Shown piece by piece: positions 9,387-21,924 of a stretch of DNA of 64,000 nucleotides. Source of the DNA: Dactylis glomerata (Eukaryota; Streptophyta; Magnoliopsida; Poales; Poaceae); the NCBI GenBank assembly GCA_007115705.1, contig QXEO01000553.1, forward strand, positions 11,120,910 through 11,184,909, in the 5' to 3' direction. The position numbers and the translations under genes were made by a program. Positions within the stretch are counted from its first letter, which is position 1. Every line of letters starts with the position of its first letter. Below the pieces are notes generated by a model, which was not told the origin of the DNA, did not search any database, and was given only the letters and a program-made list of their open reading frames with translations.

Positions 9387-11597
9387 TCAAGTAATGGCTT
9401 GTTGGTCCCCAACCAAGTTGGGTCCTAAGAAGTTAGAAACAATAGGTTTGGCAACCCAAATGGTTCCTTTCTTGACACCACTTTGAGCGCCAACAAATTT
9501 GGCAAACACATTGCCAACCTTATCCTTGCAAAGTGAATAAACATCTTCAATTATGATAGGGTTGGATGAGTTACCACTAGTGCATGAAGAAGATAGGTGA
9601 CCCTTCTCATGGCATAAGTAGCAAGTTCTTTTCTTCACCTTCTTCTCACTTGATTTCTCCACAAGGGGAGCATTAGCTTGATTTTTCTTGGGAAGTGACC
9701 TTTCTTCAACTTGAGGTTGAGCAAGGGCTTGAACTTGAGGCCGCTTCCCTTGTTGCTTCTCACTAAGTGCCTTCTTCTTCAAAGGACAAGATCTAACATG
9801 GTGCCCTTCAATTTTGCACTTGAAGCAAACAATCTTGGCCAAATTCTTGAATTGTTCTTGGCCCTTCTTCTTGTTTATCTTGGACTTGTTCTTGTTATTA
9901 GATTTGAATCCAAGTCCACTCTTGTCATTGGGGGATTTTTGCACACTCAAAATCTTGTTGAGTGTGGACTTCCCTTCATGACAATTTTCCAAGTCTTTCT
10001 TCAATGAAGTAACTTGGGCCTTGAGCTCTTCGATTTTCTCTACATGGTTAGTGACAACACAAGTACTAGTGGAAGTAGAGGCTTCATTGTTAGAGCAACA
10101 AGGCAAGGAGGGTAATTCATCACTAGATGTAGAAATAGTATGAGTGGATGAATTACTAGTACTAGCACATGGCAATATTGCATTTTGGGAAATAGTGCTA
10201 GTGCCCACATGAGGCTCACAAGATGTTACCATTGTAGATATAGCCTCATGAGCTAACTTTAGGCGAGCATGGGACACTAGAAGATCCTCATTAGAGCTAG
10301 ATAACTTTTCATGAATTTCTTCCAATTTCCCATACTTGCTAGTTAGCAATTCAAGTTGAGCCCTTAGCTCAACATTCTCCTTCAAAATAGATGCTTCACA
10401 AGAAGTAGAGTTAGTAGCACATGCATCATTATCATTATGAATGGGAGAAGACAACTTGGCAAGAGCGAGGTCACGTTCTTTAGTGAGTTTAGAAATAATT
10501 TCATTACATGACTCCTCAATGGATTCAAGCTTCTCCTCAAGAGAAACCCGAAGCTCTTGCTCTTCCTCTAGAGCATATTTTAAATCATGGATATCATTGG
10601 CATACTCACGCTCAAGAGAAAACATTTTATCAATTTGTTCTTCCTTCATCTCAATGAGTTTTGTGCTCTCAATAGCACAACTCATGATTTCAAAGAAGTT
10701 GGGCAAAACATTTTTATGGTTATGCAAAGCATCAAAGACCACCTTACCCTTCTTGTTTAAATACTCAATATAGTCTTCTTCATTTTCCTCATCCTCACCA
10801 TTGTCCTCAACATCATTATGATTTGAAGACCTAGCCATAAGGCATATGTGGGAACCGTGAGAAAAGGAAGATGAAGAAATACATGAAGCTCCATTCAAGA
10901 CCTTGTCTTGGCCCAAAGACTCTTCGGTTTCCTCTATATGGTAAGCATCACAAATACTAGAGGAAATAGAAGCATTTGTATCATGGCAACAAGACAAAGC
11001 AAGCATATCATCATGAGATTTATTCGAGAAATTTACACATGATATGCAAGGACTATCAACACAAGCATGTAAAACATTTATGGGGCTACAAGTGTTTAAG
11101 TCCAAAGATGAAGCATTGCAATGAGATAGAGATGAAGGATCATCAAAAGTAAGCATACTATCACCATTGCAAGTTTCATCACCACTCACCATATCATTAC
11201 CTTGTGTCTTGCCACACTTTGGTGAAGTGGATGAAAGTTCATTGCGGCCGGACGTGGAAGGAATACAATCATCCTCAATAATCTTGGACACACCATATTT
11301 TTCTTGAAGCTTTGTCCATATCTCATGAGCGCTCCGAAAAGGTGTGATGGAGAAGGTAACTACATCGCTCAAAGCATTAACAATCACATGAGTAGCTTGA
11401 GCATTGAGATACAAGTTTTTCTCATCCTCTAAAGATAGATTTTGAGTATCCTTTGGAGGAGAAAAACCCGCATCTACAATTCGCTCCATAGATGGGTCCA
11501 TGACCCAAAAATAATTAAGCATGTGAATTTTCCAAGTATCATAATTTGTGCCATCGAATATAAAAGTGTCATTGTGCACTAATCCCCTAGCCGACAT
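9387..11597 (-). CDS. gag: Ty1/copia gag polyprotein of element G
   Basis: This is an intact reading frame of about 736 codons from the Met at 11597 (MSARGLVHNDTFIFDG) to a stop at 9387. An open frame continues upstream into the LTR, but homology starts here. Residues 1-130 resemble the copia capsid (UBN2-type) domain, with DGTNYDTWKIHM and EIWTKLQEKYG. A long Ser/Thr/Asn-rich and coiled-coil segment follows. Two CCHC zinc knuckles are near the C-terminus: CFKCKIEGHHVRSC and CYLCHEKGHLSSSC. The frame is larger than usual copia gag (about 300-450) because of the middle insertion. No protease motif follows. It would form virus-like particles and bind RNA in the cytoplasm. The intact frame fits the young age of the insertion. 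Confidence 0.88.
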   Translation of the reverse strand: MSARGLVHNDTFIFDGTNYDTWKIHMLNYFWVMDPSMERIVDAGFSPPKDTQNLSLEDEKNLYLNAQATHVIVNALSDVVTFSITPFRSAHEIWTKLQEKYGVSKIIEDDCIPSTSGRNELSSTSPKCGKTQGNDMVSGDETCNGDSMLTFDDPSSLSHCNASSLDLNTCSPINVLHACVDSPCISCVNFSNKSHDDMLALSCCHDTNASISSSICDAYHIEETEESLGQDKVLNGASCISSSSFSHGSHICLMARSSNHNDVEDNGEDEENEEDYIEYLNKKGKVVFDALHNHKNVLPNFFEIMSCAIESTKLIEMKEEQIDKMFSLEREYANDIHDLKYALEEEQELRVSLEEKLESIEESCNEIISKLTKERDLALAKLSSPIHNDNDACATNSTSCEASILKENVELRAQLELLTSKYGKLEEIHEKLSSSNEDLLVSHARLKLAHEAISTMVTSCEPHVGTSTISQNAILPCASTSNSSTHTISTSSDELPSLPCCSNNEASTSTSTCVVTNHVEKIEELKAQVTSLKKDLENCHEGKSTLNKILSVQKSPNDKSGLGFKSNNKNKSKINKKKGQEQFKNLAKIVCFKCKIEGHHVRSCPLKKKALSEKQQGKRPQVQALAQPQVEERSLPKKNQANAPLVEKSSEKKVKKRTCYLCHEKGHLSSSCTSGNSSNPIIIEDVYSLCKDKVGNVFAKFVGAQSGVKKGTIWVAKPIVSNFLGPNLVGDQQAIT

Positions 11598-11637
11598 CTT
11601 TGCTCTCAAGGCGGTGAAGCCTAAAATGAGAGACCGG

Positions 11638-11649
11638 GCTCTGATACCA
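11638..11649 (-). other. Primer binding site of G (tRNA-Met)
   Basis: The minus strand reads TGGTATCAGAGC, two bases from the 5' LTR end (CTTTCA). It marks the 5' side of the element. Confidence 0.9.
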
Positions 11650-11651
11650 AT

Positions 11652-13860
11652 TGAAAGGACACAGATGTCGCCTAGAGGGGGGGGGTGAATAGGCGATATC
11701 AAATTTTACGAATGGCTTGAACAAAAGCGGAATTAAACTAGCGTTTATTTTGTCAAGCACATAAAACCTAAATAAACTAGGCTCACCTATGTGCACCAAC
11801 AACTTATGCTAAGCAATACAAGTAACAAGGTGATAGCAAGATATATGACTTCAAGCACGAAGGCTATCACAATGTAAAGTGCATAAGTAAAGAGCTCGGG
11901 TATAGAAATAACCGAGGCACGCGGAGACGATGATGTATTCCCGAGTTCCTCCCTTGAAAGGGAGTACGTCTCGTTGGAGGGGTGTGGTATCGCCACAAAG
12001 GCCTAACCAACGCCACAAAGGCCTCACCCTATTCTCCGGTGTGAGCTTGCGCCACAAAGGCCTAGCTCACTCTTCCACTAAGGGGTTCCTCAAGGCGGAA
12101 CCGGGCCTTTACACAAAGCTTGGGGCACGCATCCACAACTTAATTGGAGGCTCCCAAGAATAGCCACAAAGGCACCACAAAGCCACAAAGCCGTCTAGGG
12201 TTCCAAGAACCCAAGAGTAATAAGCTCACAAACTTTCACTTACTCGAATCTCCGGGGAGAACTCAAACCGATGCAACTTATGCAATGGCAAGAGCACACA
12301 AGGTGCTCAAATCCTTCTCACTCAAATCCTACCAAAGCAACTAATGCTATGGAGAGATATGAGAGGAAGAACAAAGGAAATCCACAAAGAACTCCAAGAT
12401 CTAGATCCTCTATGTTCCCCTCACTTAGATGAGAGATGGATTGGTGGAAAGATAGATCTAGATCTCCTCTCTCTTTTCCCTCAAAAAGATGCAAGAATCA
12501 TGGGAGGAATGGAGGAGGAAGGGCAAGCTTGCAAAGTCAACAATGGAGGAGAGAGAAGCCCAATTCGTGTGCAGCCCAAGGTGGAAGAAGGGGTAATTAT
12601 ACCCCCCCACGAAATATGGCCGTTGCAGACTTTTAGGGGCGGATTATCCGGCCAAAATATGGCCGGAATATCCGGCTGGCCGGATTATCCGGCCCCCAGG
12701 CCGGATTATCCGCCCCTATACTGGGTGACGCCGACCAAAGTCCTTAGCAGAAATTCTGAAACGAAATTTTCGCTCCCAGGCCGGATAATCCGCCCCCCCC
12801 CCCTGGCCGGAATATCCGCCCCCCTTACTGGGTGACGCCGAGCAGAAATTGCAATACGAAAACGGTGATAACTTTTTCATCCGGACTCCGTTTTCGATGA
12901 TCTTGGGCTCGTTGGAATCACCACAACGAGCTATACAACTTCATCCATAGAAACATCATAGTCCAACAAGGGAGTATAAAACCAAATGATGAAAGGTTTG
13001 ACCTCTCTTTGAAGGCAAACCGGTAAAACCTCCAAACATCAAAAACGCAATAAGAGCTTCATGCGAAATCCGTTTTTGATGAGCTAGAGCTTGTCATGGA
13101 AATAACCACAAGCTCTAGAACCTCACATGGATAAAACCCAAATAAGAACCAAGAAAGATGATGCCAAGTATGCAAAGGTTTGAGCTCTCTCCGAACGATA
13201 CAATTAAGTTACTCACTCGAGAGCCCCTCTTGATAGTACGGCTACCGATCCTATAACCCGGTCTCACAACAAACACCATGAGACCGGTAAGAAAGAAACC
13301 CTAACACTATCATACCTTTGCCTTGAGCATTCCACTTGAGGTGGATAAAGACGATCTTGATCTTCTCAAGTTGGACCACCTTTCTTGATTGAGCTTGCTT
13401 GGTGAAGTCTTGCGGATTGCTCCCCCATACTCTACTATGGAAGAGACTCTCTTTAAGCATATCTTCACATATCCATGATCACAATATAGATTGCAAGCTT
13501 CAAGCATATGTTCTCTTCTAGTTGCTCATCTTGAACTTGCGCTTTGACTTGATCAATCCTCGAATCAAATCTTCTTTCTCCATAATGATGGTGTCTTGAG
13601 GATACACATGAGAGCTCACTCAATCTTATTCTTCAAGACACACTTAACATAAGCTCAACTCCCTTAAGACCAATCTTTGGATCACTCCTTGAATAACACC
13701 TTGGTCAACACATAATCTTCTTCTTACAACCTTGACTCCAACAAATGGTTCAAGCATTGTCTATGGACAAGTCCTACACATATAACTCAATGCAACCATT
13801 AGTCCATAGGGATTGTCATTAATTACCAAAACCACACATGGGGCTCGATATGATCTTTCA
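11652..13860 (-). mobile_element. 5' LTR of G
   Basis: It begins TGAAAGGACACAG and ends GATCTTTCA on the plus strand, the perfect TG...CA form. It is nearly identical to 3447-5656. It carries the active-position promoter (TATA-like site 12594-12601) and the U3 motif array 12633-12846. It is followed by the target duplication AAGTT at 13861-13865. Confidence 0.93.
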
Positions 13861-16332
13861 AAGTTGCTAAAGTAGTATATGCTTTATATGTGGTGTTTTT
13901 GAGTTGAAACCTGAACCAAAAAGGGTTGATTCATTATTATGCTTACACTAATGTTGCTAATAGAATTGTGTTGAGTTTTGTATGAAGGTAGTTTTCAAGT
14001 GTAGGGATTGGAGAATGATGAGATGAGCTGAAGAATGGACAAAAGCTCAAGCTTGGGGATGCCCATGCACCCCAAGAAATATCCAAGAGGTACAAGCGTC
14101 AAAGCTTGGGGATGCCCCTGAGGCACCCCTTCTTCATTGGCAAAAATCAGGTCACCTTTCAACACACTATATTTTTATTGCTTCATGCACTATGTGTTTT
14201 TCTTGGAGCGTCTTTACTTTTGCTTTTAGTTTTGTTTAGTTTTGTTTGCTGAAATAAATGGTTGTACCCCAACAATTTCTTTTGGAGAAGATTTACTCGT
14301 TTTTCATTTGCCAAGAACACTCTATTTTTTACGCTTATTATTCAACGAGTGTTCTCTTTTTCTACTACTGCGTTTAGCTTTTGTTTTTCACCTTGATTTT
14401 TGTTCAGATCTTGTTATATCTTTGTATCAAGGTGTATTTTGTCCTCTGGTCCATGTTGATATTCATCAAAAAAGTTGTTTCAAAAAGGTTCCAATGGTGT
14501 TGGAAAAGAGAAAAAGTTTCATGCAAAAAAGTGATACAAAAAGGAGCTTGTTTAGACTGCGGCTTAGGCTTTTGCATGTCATGCTTGATGTCTTTTTGAT
14601 AGTATGCTTAGTGATTTTTGCTGTAGCATGACTTGTCTCAAATGATTGATATTGCTTAATGAGCCTTTGAAAAAATCATGCGTTGTTTTTTTATTATGTG
14701 GAAGCATGTATTTGGTTTTCTCCTTTGATGCTTTAATTTGGGTTGACTTGGCGCATGCTTACACATGTTGACTACAAAATAAGTCGCCTATAACCTCTAT
14801 GATCATTTGGTTTTTGACTTGTGATACCACTTTATGCTTCTCTTAATGATGTTTTGTCGCTTTGCATGATTATGGCCGTTATTGCTCTCTTAGTTGGTCG
14901 CTCCCAGTATTTTGCTAGCCCTCATTTTGTACTGAGTATGAGCTCTACTCGTGCATCCAACTCCCAAAAACCAAGTTATTCCAATGTGTCCACCATACAT
15001 ACCTATTAGCAATTTGCTATTCCAAGTACATTTGACTTGCTTTTATCTATCCTTCAAATTAAAATCTTTTTGGTGTTATGTGAAAATTAGTCAGTAAAGC
15101 TCTCATGAACCTGATGGCACACTTTACTTTTCTCGCTTTTAAAATTTTGACATTATGGCTCTCTTATGTTGAGTTGTTATGCTTGCAAGTTGTAAGTTGG
15201 AAATTAGCCAAACCATGTCGTCATGGGGTAAGCTTTCAACATTGCACTTCTCTTATTTGAGTTGATATCGTGATCTTTTGTTTATGGATACTCGTGATGT
15301 GAAACAAGTTGGGAATCTTGCAGGATCATGGAGTTTTTATATGTGTTAGAGAAATGCCTGGGCCGCTAATCTAAGCCATGCATAATTCATGGTGAAAATT
15401 TACAGCATGCCCATAGTGAACATTCGACGACGCATCTCAAAATAAAAAGCTATACCAATGGTAAATAAAAGAGATGCCGAGGTGTTCATTGTCTATTTGT
15501 CCTGTCATTTTGATGTGGGCTTGTTCCATGTCATCGGGCACGGAGGTACCTCGTTGGTGGTTCTCGATGATACATATATACTTACAATGATAAGAGCTTG
15601 CTTGGGACCCTAAGTCGAGTAGCATGAGGTTTGGGTATTCGTACTTCACGGGACAAGAGGTTTTCAACTTATGATTTGTCAAGCATATGCTTCATAATTG
15701 TACTCGCATTAACTCTAACCATTCAAGATGCTTATGATGGGGGCAATGAGATCTCAAAGCTAGTAAGTACCATAATTTTTGAAGGTTTATAAAACTTGCA
15801 ATCACTGCTTCCCTCTGCGAATGGCCTTTCTTTTACTTTTATGTTGAGTCTTCACCTTCTACCTTTATGCACCGTCTAAGAGAGCATAGTTGTCATTCTG
15901 AGTTTAATGTGCATTGTCCCAAAGTTATCATTGATTGATTCATGATTATGGTTTTGCTTTTTCTTAAATTATTTGCATCTAGTCGCCCTCTTAAACTTGA
16001 AGGGGTCCTATGCATTTATGTTTTGCTATTCGATGAAGGACAAGCTGAAAACCATTTGCTATGTTTTCCATATGGTTGAAACACACACGTGACTTTCATT
16101 GTTTCATTTTTCATGATCTTTCATTTGTGTTCTTTTTCAGGTTATAACATGGTTACTAAGTTTCTTCTATTGAGATTATGTCTTTCATGCCCATGTTTTA
16201 AGTTCTTTGATCTCAGCACTCAATGCTTTACATAGATGATCAAGATTATGATGGTGCATGTCACCTCAAAAATTATTCTTTTGTTATCACTTACCTACTC
16301 GAGGACGAGCAGGAGTTAAGCTTGGGGATGCT
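13861..16332 (+). other. Non-coding 3' body and polypurine tract of F
   Basis: There is no credible gene in 2.5 kb. The segment is the reverse counterpart of 41113-43540 in A. It ends with AGTTAAGCTTGGGGATGC, the polypurine tract, directly before the 3' LTR. The part at 15185-15720 is also recognisable in the tail of element J (27430-27960) but is absent from E and D. Confidence 0.8.
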
Positions 16333-17967
16333 TGATACATCTCAAACGTATCTATAATTTTTTATGCTCCATGCTTGTTTTTACACCATTTGCTTTATGT
16401 TTTGTTACACTTCATGGCGTTTTTATGCATTTTCTGGAACTAACCTATTAACAAGATGCCACAGTGCCAATTCCCTATTTTCTGCTGTTTTTGTGTTTCA
16501 GAAAAGTTACACAGGAAATATTCTCAGAATTGGACGAAACAAAAGCCAAACCTCCTATTATTTAATGAAGCTTCTAGAAGACCGAAGAGGAGACAGAGGG
16601 GGGACACGGGCCAGCCACACCCTAGGGTGGCGCGGCCAGCCCCTGGCCCGCACCCCCTAGTGGTGAGGCCGCCTGGCCCACCTCCTGACGCCGCCCTTCC
16701 GCCTATATATTCCTCTCGACGGGAAAAACATAAACATCCAATCAATTTTTCTAGAAACACATCGCGATCCGCCGCCGTCGTCGACCTGAGATCGGGAGGG
16801 TCCAGAAGCTCTTCCCGGCACCGTGCAGGAGAGGGGAATCGCCACCGGAGGTCTTCTTCATCGCCATGCTTGCCTCCGACGCGATGAGTGAGCAGTCTAC
16901 CTTGGACTATGTTTCCATAGCATTAGCTAGATGGTTGTCTTCTCCACCATGTGCTTCATGTTTAGATCTTGTGAGCTGCCCTACATGATCAAGATCATCT
17001 TTATGTAATTCTACATGTTGTGTTTATTAGGCTCCGATGAATATTTGTGTTATGATTAAGTTGATGTTCTGAATTTTATCTTATGTTATCTCTATGTTGT
17101 TTATGATCTTGCATGCTCTCCGTTGTTAGTAGCTATCTTGGCCAAGTAGATACTAGTGACTCCAAGAGGGGGTATTTATGCTCGATAGTTGGGTTCATGC
17201 CTCTATTTAATCTGGGGGAGTGACAGAAACCTCTAAGGTTGTAGATGTGCTGTTGCCACTAGGGAAAAAACAACATTCTTGTGTCTAAGGACATTCTCTT
17301 TGTTTACATTACCCACTTTGCTTAATACAGTTATCTGTTGTTCGCAACTTAATACTCAAGGGGTCCTCGGATGATTCCCCGCGAGTAGATTATTAGTCAT
17401 AGATGCAGTTGGATGGCGGTCTATGTATCTTGTTGTAATGCCCAGAGTAAACGTCATAGTGATCCTCTTGACATATGCATGTTATCTTTATTCTATCAAT
17501 TGCCCAACTGTAATTTGTTTACCCAGCATGTCGTTATTTATCTTATGGAGAGACACCACTAGTGAACTATGGACCCCGGTCCAATTTCCTTTATATTGCT
17601 ATTACCGTTTACTTTTACTCGCATTGTTTACTTTCTCGCATATTACTATTGCTTTCCACTCGATACGCTCATTCCTTTGTTTACAGCAAACCGGTGAGAT
17701 TGACAACCTCATCGTAAGTTGGGAGCAAAGTATTTGTTTGTGTTGTGTGCAGGTTTCACCTTGCTGCTGGTGCAAAGCAAAGCACTGGACGAGGCACCCT
17801 ATAAATTGTATGGAGCTGTCGCAAAGCTAGCAGGCATCACCTTCTGAAGTTTGGCTTTTTCCTACTGGTTTGATAAACCTCGGTTTCTTACTGAGGGAAG
17901 ACTTGCTACTGTGCTCATCATACCTTCCTCTTGGGGTTCCCAAATGGGTGGTTATCTGCCCGCATCA
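16333..17967 (+). mobile_element. 3' LTR of F
   Basis: This LTR is 1635 bases, from TGATACATCTCAAACG to CCCGCATCA, with a TATA box TATATAT at 16704-16710. Its length equals that of the LTRs of A (1635-1636), and the sequence is the same family. GC-rich text at 16580-16880 gives several open frames that are LTR sequence, not genes. The following five bases are ACTGG; the matching copy is outside the window. Confidence 0.9.
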
Positions 17968-19462
17968 ACTGGTCATACAACCAACATTGATGGACAGGAT
18001 ACGAGAAGCTCAGAAAGGAGACAAAGAGATTGAGGACATTAGAAACGCCTTGAAGGAAGGTAAAGTGAAAGAGTTTAATGAAGACGAGCAAGGAACCATT
18101 TTGTTCGGGAAGCGAGTTTGTGTTGCCAATGATCCCGAGCTGAGGAAGGTAATATTTCAAGAGGCTCATGAAACACCTTATTCTATTCATCCTGGAAACA
18201 CCAAGATGTATATGGACTTAAAGGAGAGGTTCTGCTGGAACAACATGAAGAGAGACATCACTGAATACATAGCAAAATGTGATGTGTGCAGTAGAGTAAA
18301 GGCAGAACATCAGAAACCTGCAGGACTCCTTCAACCCTTAAAAGTGCCAGATTGGAAGTGGGATCAGATTGGAATGGATTTCATTACCGGGTTACCTAGA
18401 ACCAAATCGGGATATGATTCTATTTGGGTGGTTGTTGATCGTTTGACCAAAGTAGCTCACTTTGTACCCGTGAAGACAACCTACACCAGTGCAAAGTTGG
18501 CAGATATCTATATGAAGTGAATAGTGTGCTTACACGGTGTACCGAAGAGTATTGTGTCAGATAGAGGTACCCAATTCACTTCACATTTCCGGAAGCAACT
18601 GCATGAATCTCTAGGAACGAGACTAGCGTTTAGCACATCATTTCACTCACTGACTGATGGACAAACTGAGAGGGTTAGCCAAATTTTGGAAGACATGTTG
18701 AGAGCGTGTGCTCTGGACTATGGATCCAGTTGGGATGATAACTTGCCATACGCAGAGTTTTCATACAACAATAGTTATCAATCAAGTATTGAAATGGCAC
18801 CATTTGAAGCTTTGTATGGGAAGAAGTGTACTACACCACTGTTGTGGAGTGGCATAGGTGAACGTAGTTTGTTTGGGCCAGACATTATAGAAGAAGCAGA
18901 AGAAAAGGTTAGATTGATTAAGGACAGATTGAAGATAGCCCAATCCAGACAGAAGAGCTATGCAGATAATAAGCGTAGAGAAGTCACCTATGAAGCAGGA
19001 GATAGGGCTTACCTCAGGGTTTCACCTCTTCGAGGAGTCAAGAGTTTTGGTATCAAAGGGAAGTTAGCACCCAGATTTATAGGCCCCTTTGAAGTTCTAT
19101 CTCGTAAAGGAGAAGTAGCTTATGAATAGGAACTACCAGCTATTCTTTCAGTAGTGCACAATGTGTTCCATGTTAGTCAGCTGAAAAAGTGTCACCCCGA
19201 GATGGCAGAGACTCCATTGAATGACACTGTACCACTTGAGGAAGTGAAGCTAGAAAGTGACTTGACCTATGAAGAGAAACCAATCAAGATATTGGAGACA
19301 GCGGAGAGGAATACACGCACAAAGACTATCAAGTTCTACAAGGTACAGTGGGATCATCACACTGAGGAAGAAGCCACTTGGGAGCGTGAAGAAACACTTC
19401 GAGAAGATCACCCTCACCTATTTGCTAGCCATTCCGAAGCTCGAGGGCAAGCCTCATCTTAA
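17968..19462 (+). pseudogene. Chromovirus (Tekay-like) integrase and chromodomain, two nonsense codons
   Basis: A single frame of about 498 codons is broken only by stops at 18518-18520 and 19127-19129. In order: an HHCC zinc domain (IHPGNTKMY, CDVCSRVKAEH); the integrase core with its acidic residues in MDFITGLPRTK, SDRGTQFTSHF and DGQTERVSQ; a C-terminal domain with LAPRFIGPFEV and VFHVSQLKKC; and a chromodomain-like end (FYKVQWDHHTEEEATWE). This is typical of plant Ty3/gypsy chromoviruses, whose chromodomain guides integration into heterochromatin. The RT/RNase H part is missing on the left because element F is inserted there. The stops make it inactive. Identification is confident; the lineage name is from memory. 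Confidence 0.93.
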
Positions 19463-19473
19463 GGGGGTTAGTC
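19461..19473 (+). other. Polypurine tract of chromovirus I
   Basis: AAGGGGGTTAG lies between the pol stop and the LTR start TGTAACATCCC. Confidence 0.8.
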
Positions 19474-21924
19474 TGTAACATCCCTAGCCCCTTGCCCAAG
19501 CCGAGGCCCCCTATAAATACCCCTCCACCCCCTCTCTATCTGCACCCCTTCTCCACCTCGCACGAGTGGCCACGCCGCCGGAATTGCTCCTCGCAAGCCC
19601 GCAGCACCCGCGCACACCAGCCGTCCCTCTGCATGCCACCGCCGCCGAATTCACCACCCACGAGCTCACCGTTGTCCGTAGATCGCCATCATCGCCTTAC
19701 TCTTCGCAGAGGATCCCGCATCGCCGAAATTGCTCGAACCTGAGCCGATCTCGCCGTAACCCTAGCCATCACCGGTGAGTCCCCCCTTCCCTCTTCTTTT
19801 GACCATCGGATCTAGATCTTACGCGCAGGACTAGATCGTAACCCCGAACGGTACGGGGCAATCTGGGGCATTCTAATCAAATAAGATCTAATGGCCCAGG
19901 AGCCTGATCCGCCTGAAGCGGTACGGGCGAATCAGAGCGCGCCACGCGTCGCCCCCGGAGCAGCCGATTTTCTATTTTCGTTTTAAATCGATTTAAATCA
20001 CTGAAATCTTGTAAAAATCATAGAAAATGTTATGTTAGTCTGTTTTTAATGAATAATATATCATTGGAATCCTTAGGACATGTAGAAATTATCTGTACTG
20101 TTAGTTTACTAAGTTTTCAAATAAGTCTGAATCAAATTTCAGATTGAATTAAACCCTGATTCTATATTGTTTATTCAATATCTTTTATTCTATAAATCTA
20201 AATTTGATATTTTTGTAGTCTATGAATTCCTAGTAACTTGTAGAATGTTTTAGAATCAAACTCAGATACTTTTTAATCATGCATGAACTTGGTGCCGTTT
20301 AATTACTCTTTTGCCACTGTTTTTGCAATAACTAAAGTTCTAAAAATGCTAATTGAGTAATTCTTTTTGCATTGGTTTTGTTTCATCAAAACTCATCATC
20401 TGAATCCTAATTGCAACATTTTCACACAACTTCAGTTGAGTGAAATAAATTTGGTCATGTGCATGCATGCATACATGTCTATGATTGTTGTTGTGAACCA
20501 TGTGTTTATTTTTGTGCCTCATTGCCTGTGTAGATTGTGAGGAGGAGCTGAACTACCCTTGTGACTGTTGTGACTGTTCTGGTTGCTATCAAGGCAAGTG
20601 ACACACATGTTCCCTATCTATTTTTATTATGCACTAGTCTCTTTTAGTAGTATGCATGATAGGTGGATCACTCAACTGCTTTATAAATTGCTAGATCCCA
20701 GTAGTGAGTAGCCAACCCCAACCCCACTTGGTAGGATGCTAAAAGTACATGAATATTGATGCCATGCTATGATTACTTGTTAAAGTTGTTTTGTGAATCA
20801 AATTAACAACTTCAACTAAAATGAACTACCTGGGTGGAATGGTTTGTGATGGAAAGTGAAGTAGGTGGGTCCTGGGGCACATGATAGGACAGATGTGTAG
20901 CTCAGGATACTGCTCGGGACAGCCACTCAGGATTAAAGGGATTAATATGGCTTCCATGATTAAAGTACTTCCAGTGCAGCCTTATGACAATATGGGCTCT
21001 GTCTTGATTGAGTAGGATTAAGGGTTTAGCCATAGGGTACTGACAGGAGGTGGTAGCATAATATAGGGGGTACGGTCAGATCCAGATGGTTGAATGATTT
21101 TTTTGAAAGGTCTTGTCTCATTTTATGTATGGGCGTAAAATGAGTCTTAAGGTGAAAGTGCACAACCCTTGCAAGGTGTCAAAAATCTAATTAATTAGCC
21201 GTGTCCTTGGTTATGGACATTTGAGTCTCTAGTCATGGAATGATCGGAAGAATCTCATCACCGTTTCTGAATGTCTTAAAACTTGATTCGAAACTGTCAG
21301 GAGAAGTCAGGGCCATGCACTCCCTGGGGTGGTGGTTTCTGTTCTTCAAACTTTTTTGAGTTGCGCCCAGTGCTACATAACTTGCAACTATGTAGTATTT
21401 GGGGGTTATTTTGACCCTTATAATTAAAATTTTGAGAAAAGGTATTTCCAAGAATTATAGGATAAAATTGGCTTTATGCAAACTAGCCTATGAGACCCAC
21501 AAAGCCAAATGTCATGTAGTGTAGAATTTTTCACAACTGCCACCAAATATGTGTCATTTGCCAGTACATTGTTGTACTGACCCCTTTGGGGCTACATATT
21601 CAAACGTGTAGGTTATTCAGATGAGGAGTGATTGGAGGAGTCTCCAGCCTGCATACCAACATGACTGCATGTGGCATATTGCTGAAGATGGAGGCTCATT
21701 GCTTTTATTTCCAATGTGTTATTTGAATTGAACTCTGGTATTTGATAGTCTAAGTGACTATAAACTATTTTTGTAATAATTAAAGACCTGAGAGTCTGGA
21801 TCTACGATGTAATAAAGTACACTATTTGAAATGAATGCTATATTTTGTTTTGTGATGCTATCAGTGATCCAGAGAATAGCAGTTTCACAGTAGTTCTACC
21901 TTTGGTAAAAGGTAGGACGCTACA
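19474..21924 (+). mobile_element. 3' LTR of chromovirus I
   Basis: This LTR is about 2.45 kb, from TGTAACATCCCTAG to GGACGCTACA. A TATA box TATAAATA lies at 19512-19519 inside a pyrimidine-rich GC segment. The remainder is AT-rich and non-coding. The following sequence is an unrelated LTR end (21925 on), so the element was inserted in or beside that LTR. No partner LTR is visible because the left end is outside the window. Confidence 0.85.

Larger units (their letters stand above)
3447..13860 (-). mobile_element. Element G: young gag-only Ty1/copia element
   Basis: G is complete on the minus strand: 5' LTR 11652-13860, primer site, gag ORF, about 3.7 kb of non-coding sequence, polypurine tract, 3' LTR 3447-5656, and 5-bp target duplication AAGTT on both sides. 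The two LTRs (2209 and 2210 bases) differ by roughly eight substitutions plus a few homopolymer changes by eye, so insertion is recent. There is no protease, integrase or RT frame, so it must borrow enzymes. LTR text (GTCGCCTAGAGGGGGG) and the tRNA-Met primer site suggest the SIRE/Maximus side of copia, which I recall rather than tested. Confidence 0.93.
2110..17967 (+). mobile_element. Element F: non-autonomous LTR element of the A/F family, interrupted
   Basis: F reads on the plus strand: a 93-base remnant of the 5' LTR, a tRNA-Asp primer site, one short ORF, a long non-coding body, and a complete 3' LTR (16333-17967). It is cut by H at its 5' LTR and by G at 3447-13860. The host sequence joins cleanly across G once one copy of AAGTT is removed. 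A full-length relative, in the opposite orientation and with the same order, is element A (39477-53159). There is no RT, integrase or zinc-knuckle gag, so mobility must have depended on proteins from another element. The base following F is part of integrase-coding element I. Confidence 0.85.

Noticed and set aside
17423..17830. 135-codon frame in the F 3' LTR
   Set aside because: It lies inside an LTR; similar frames occur in A LTRs (39578-40023, 45163-45437) with different breaks.
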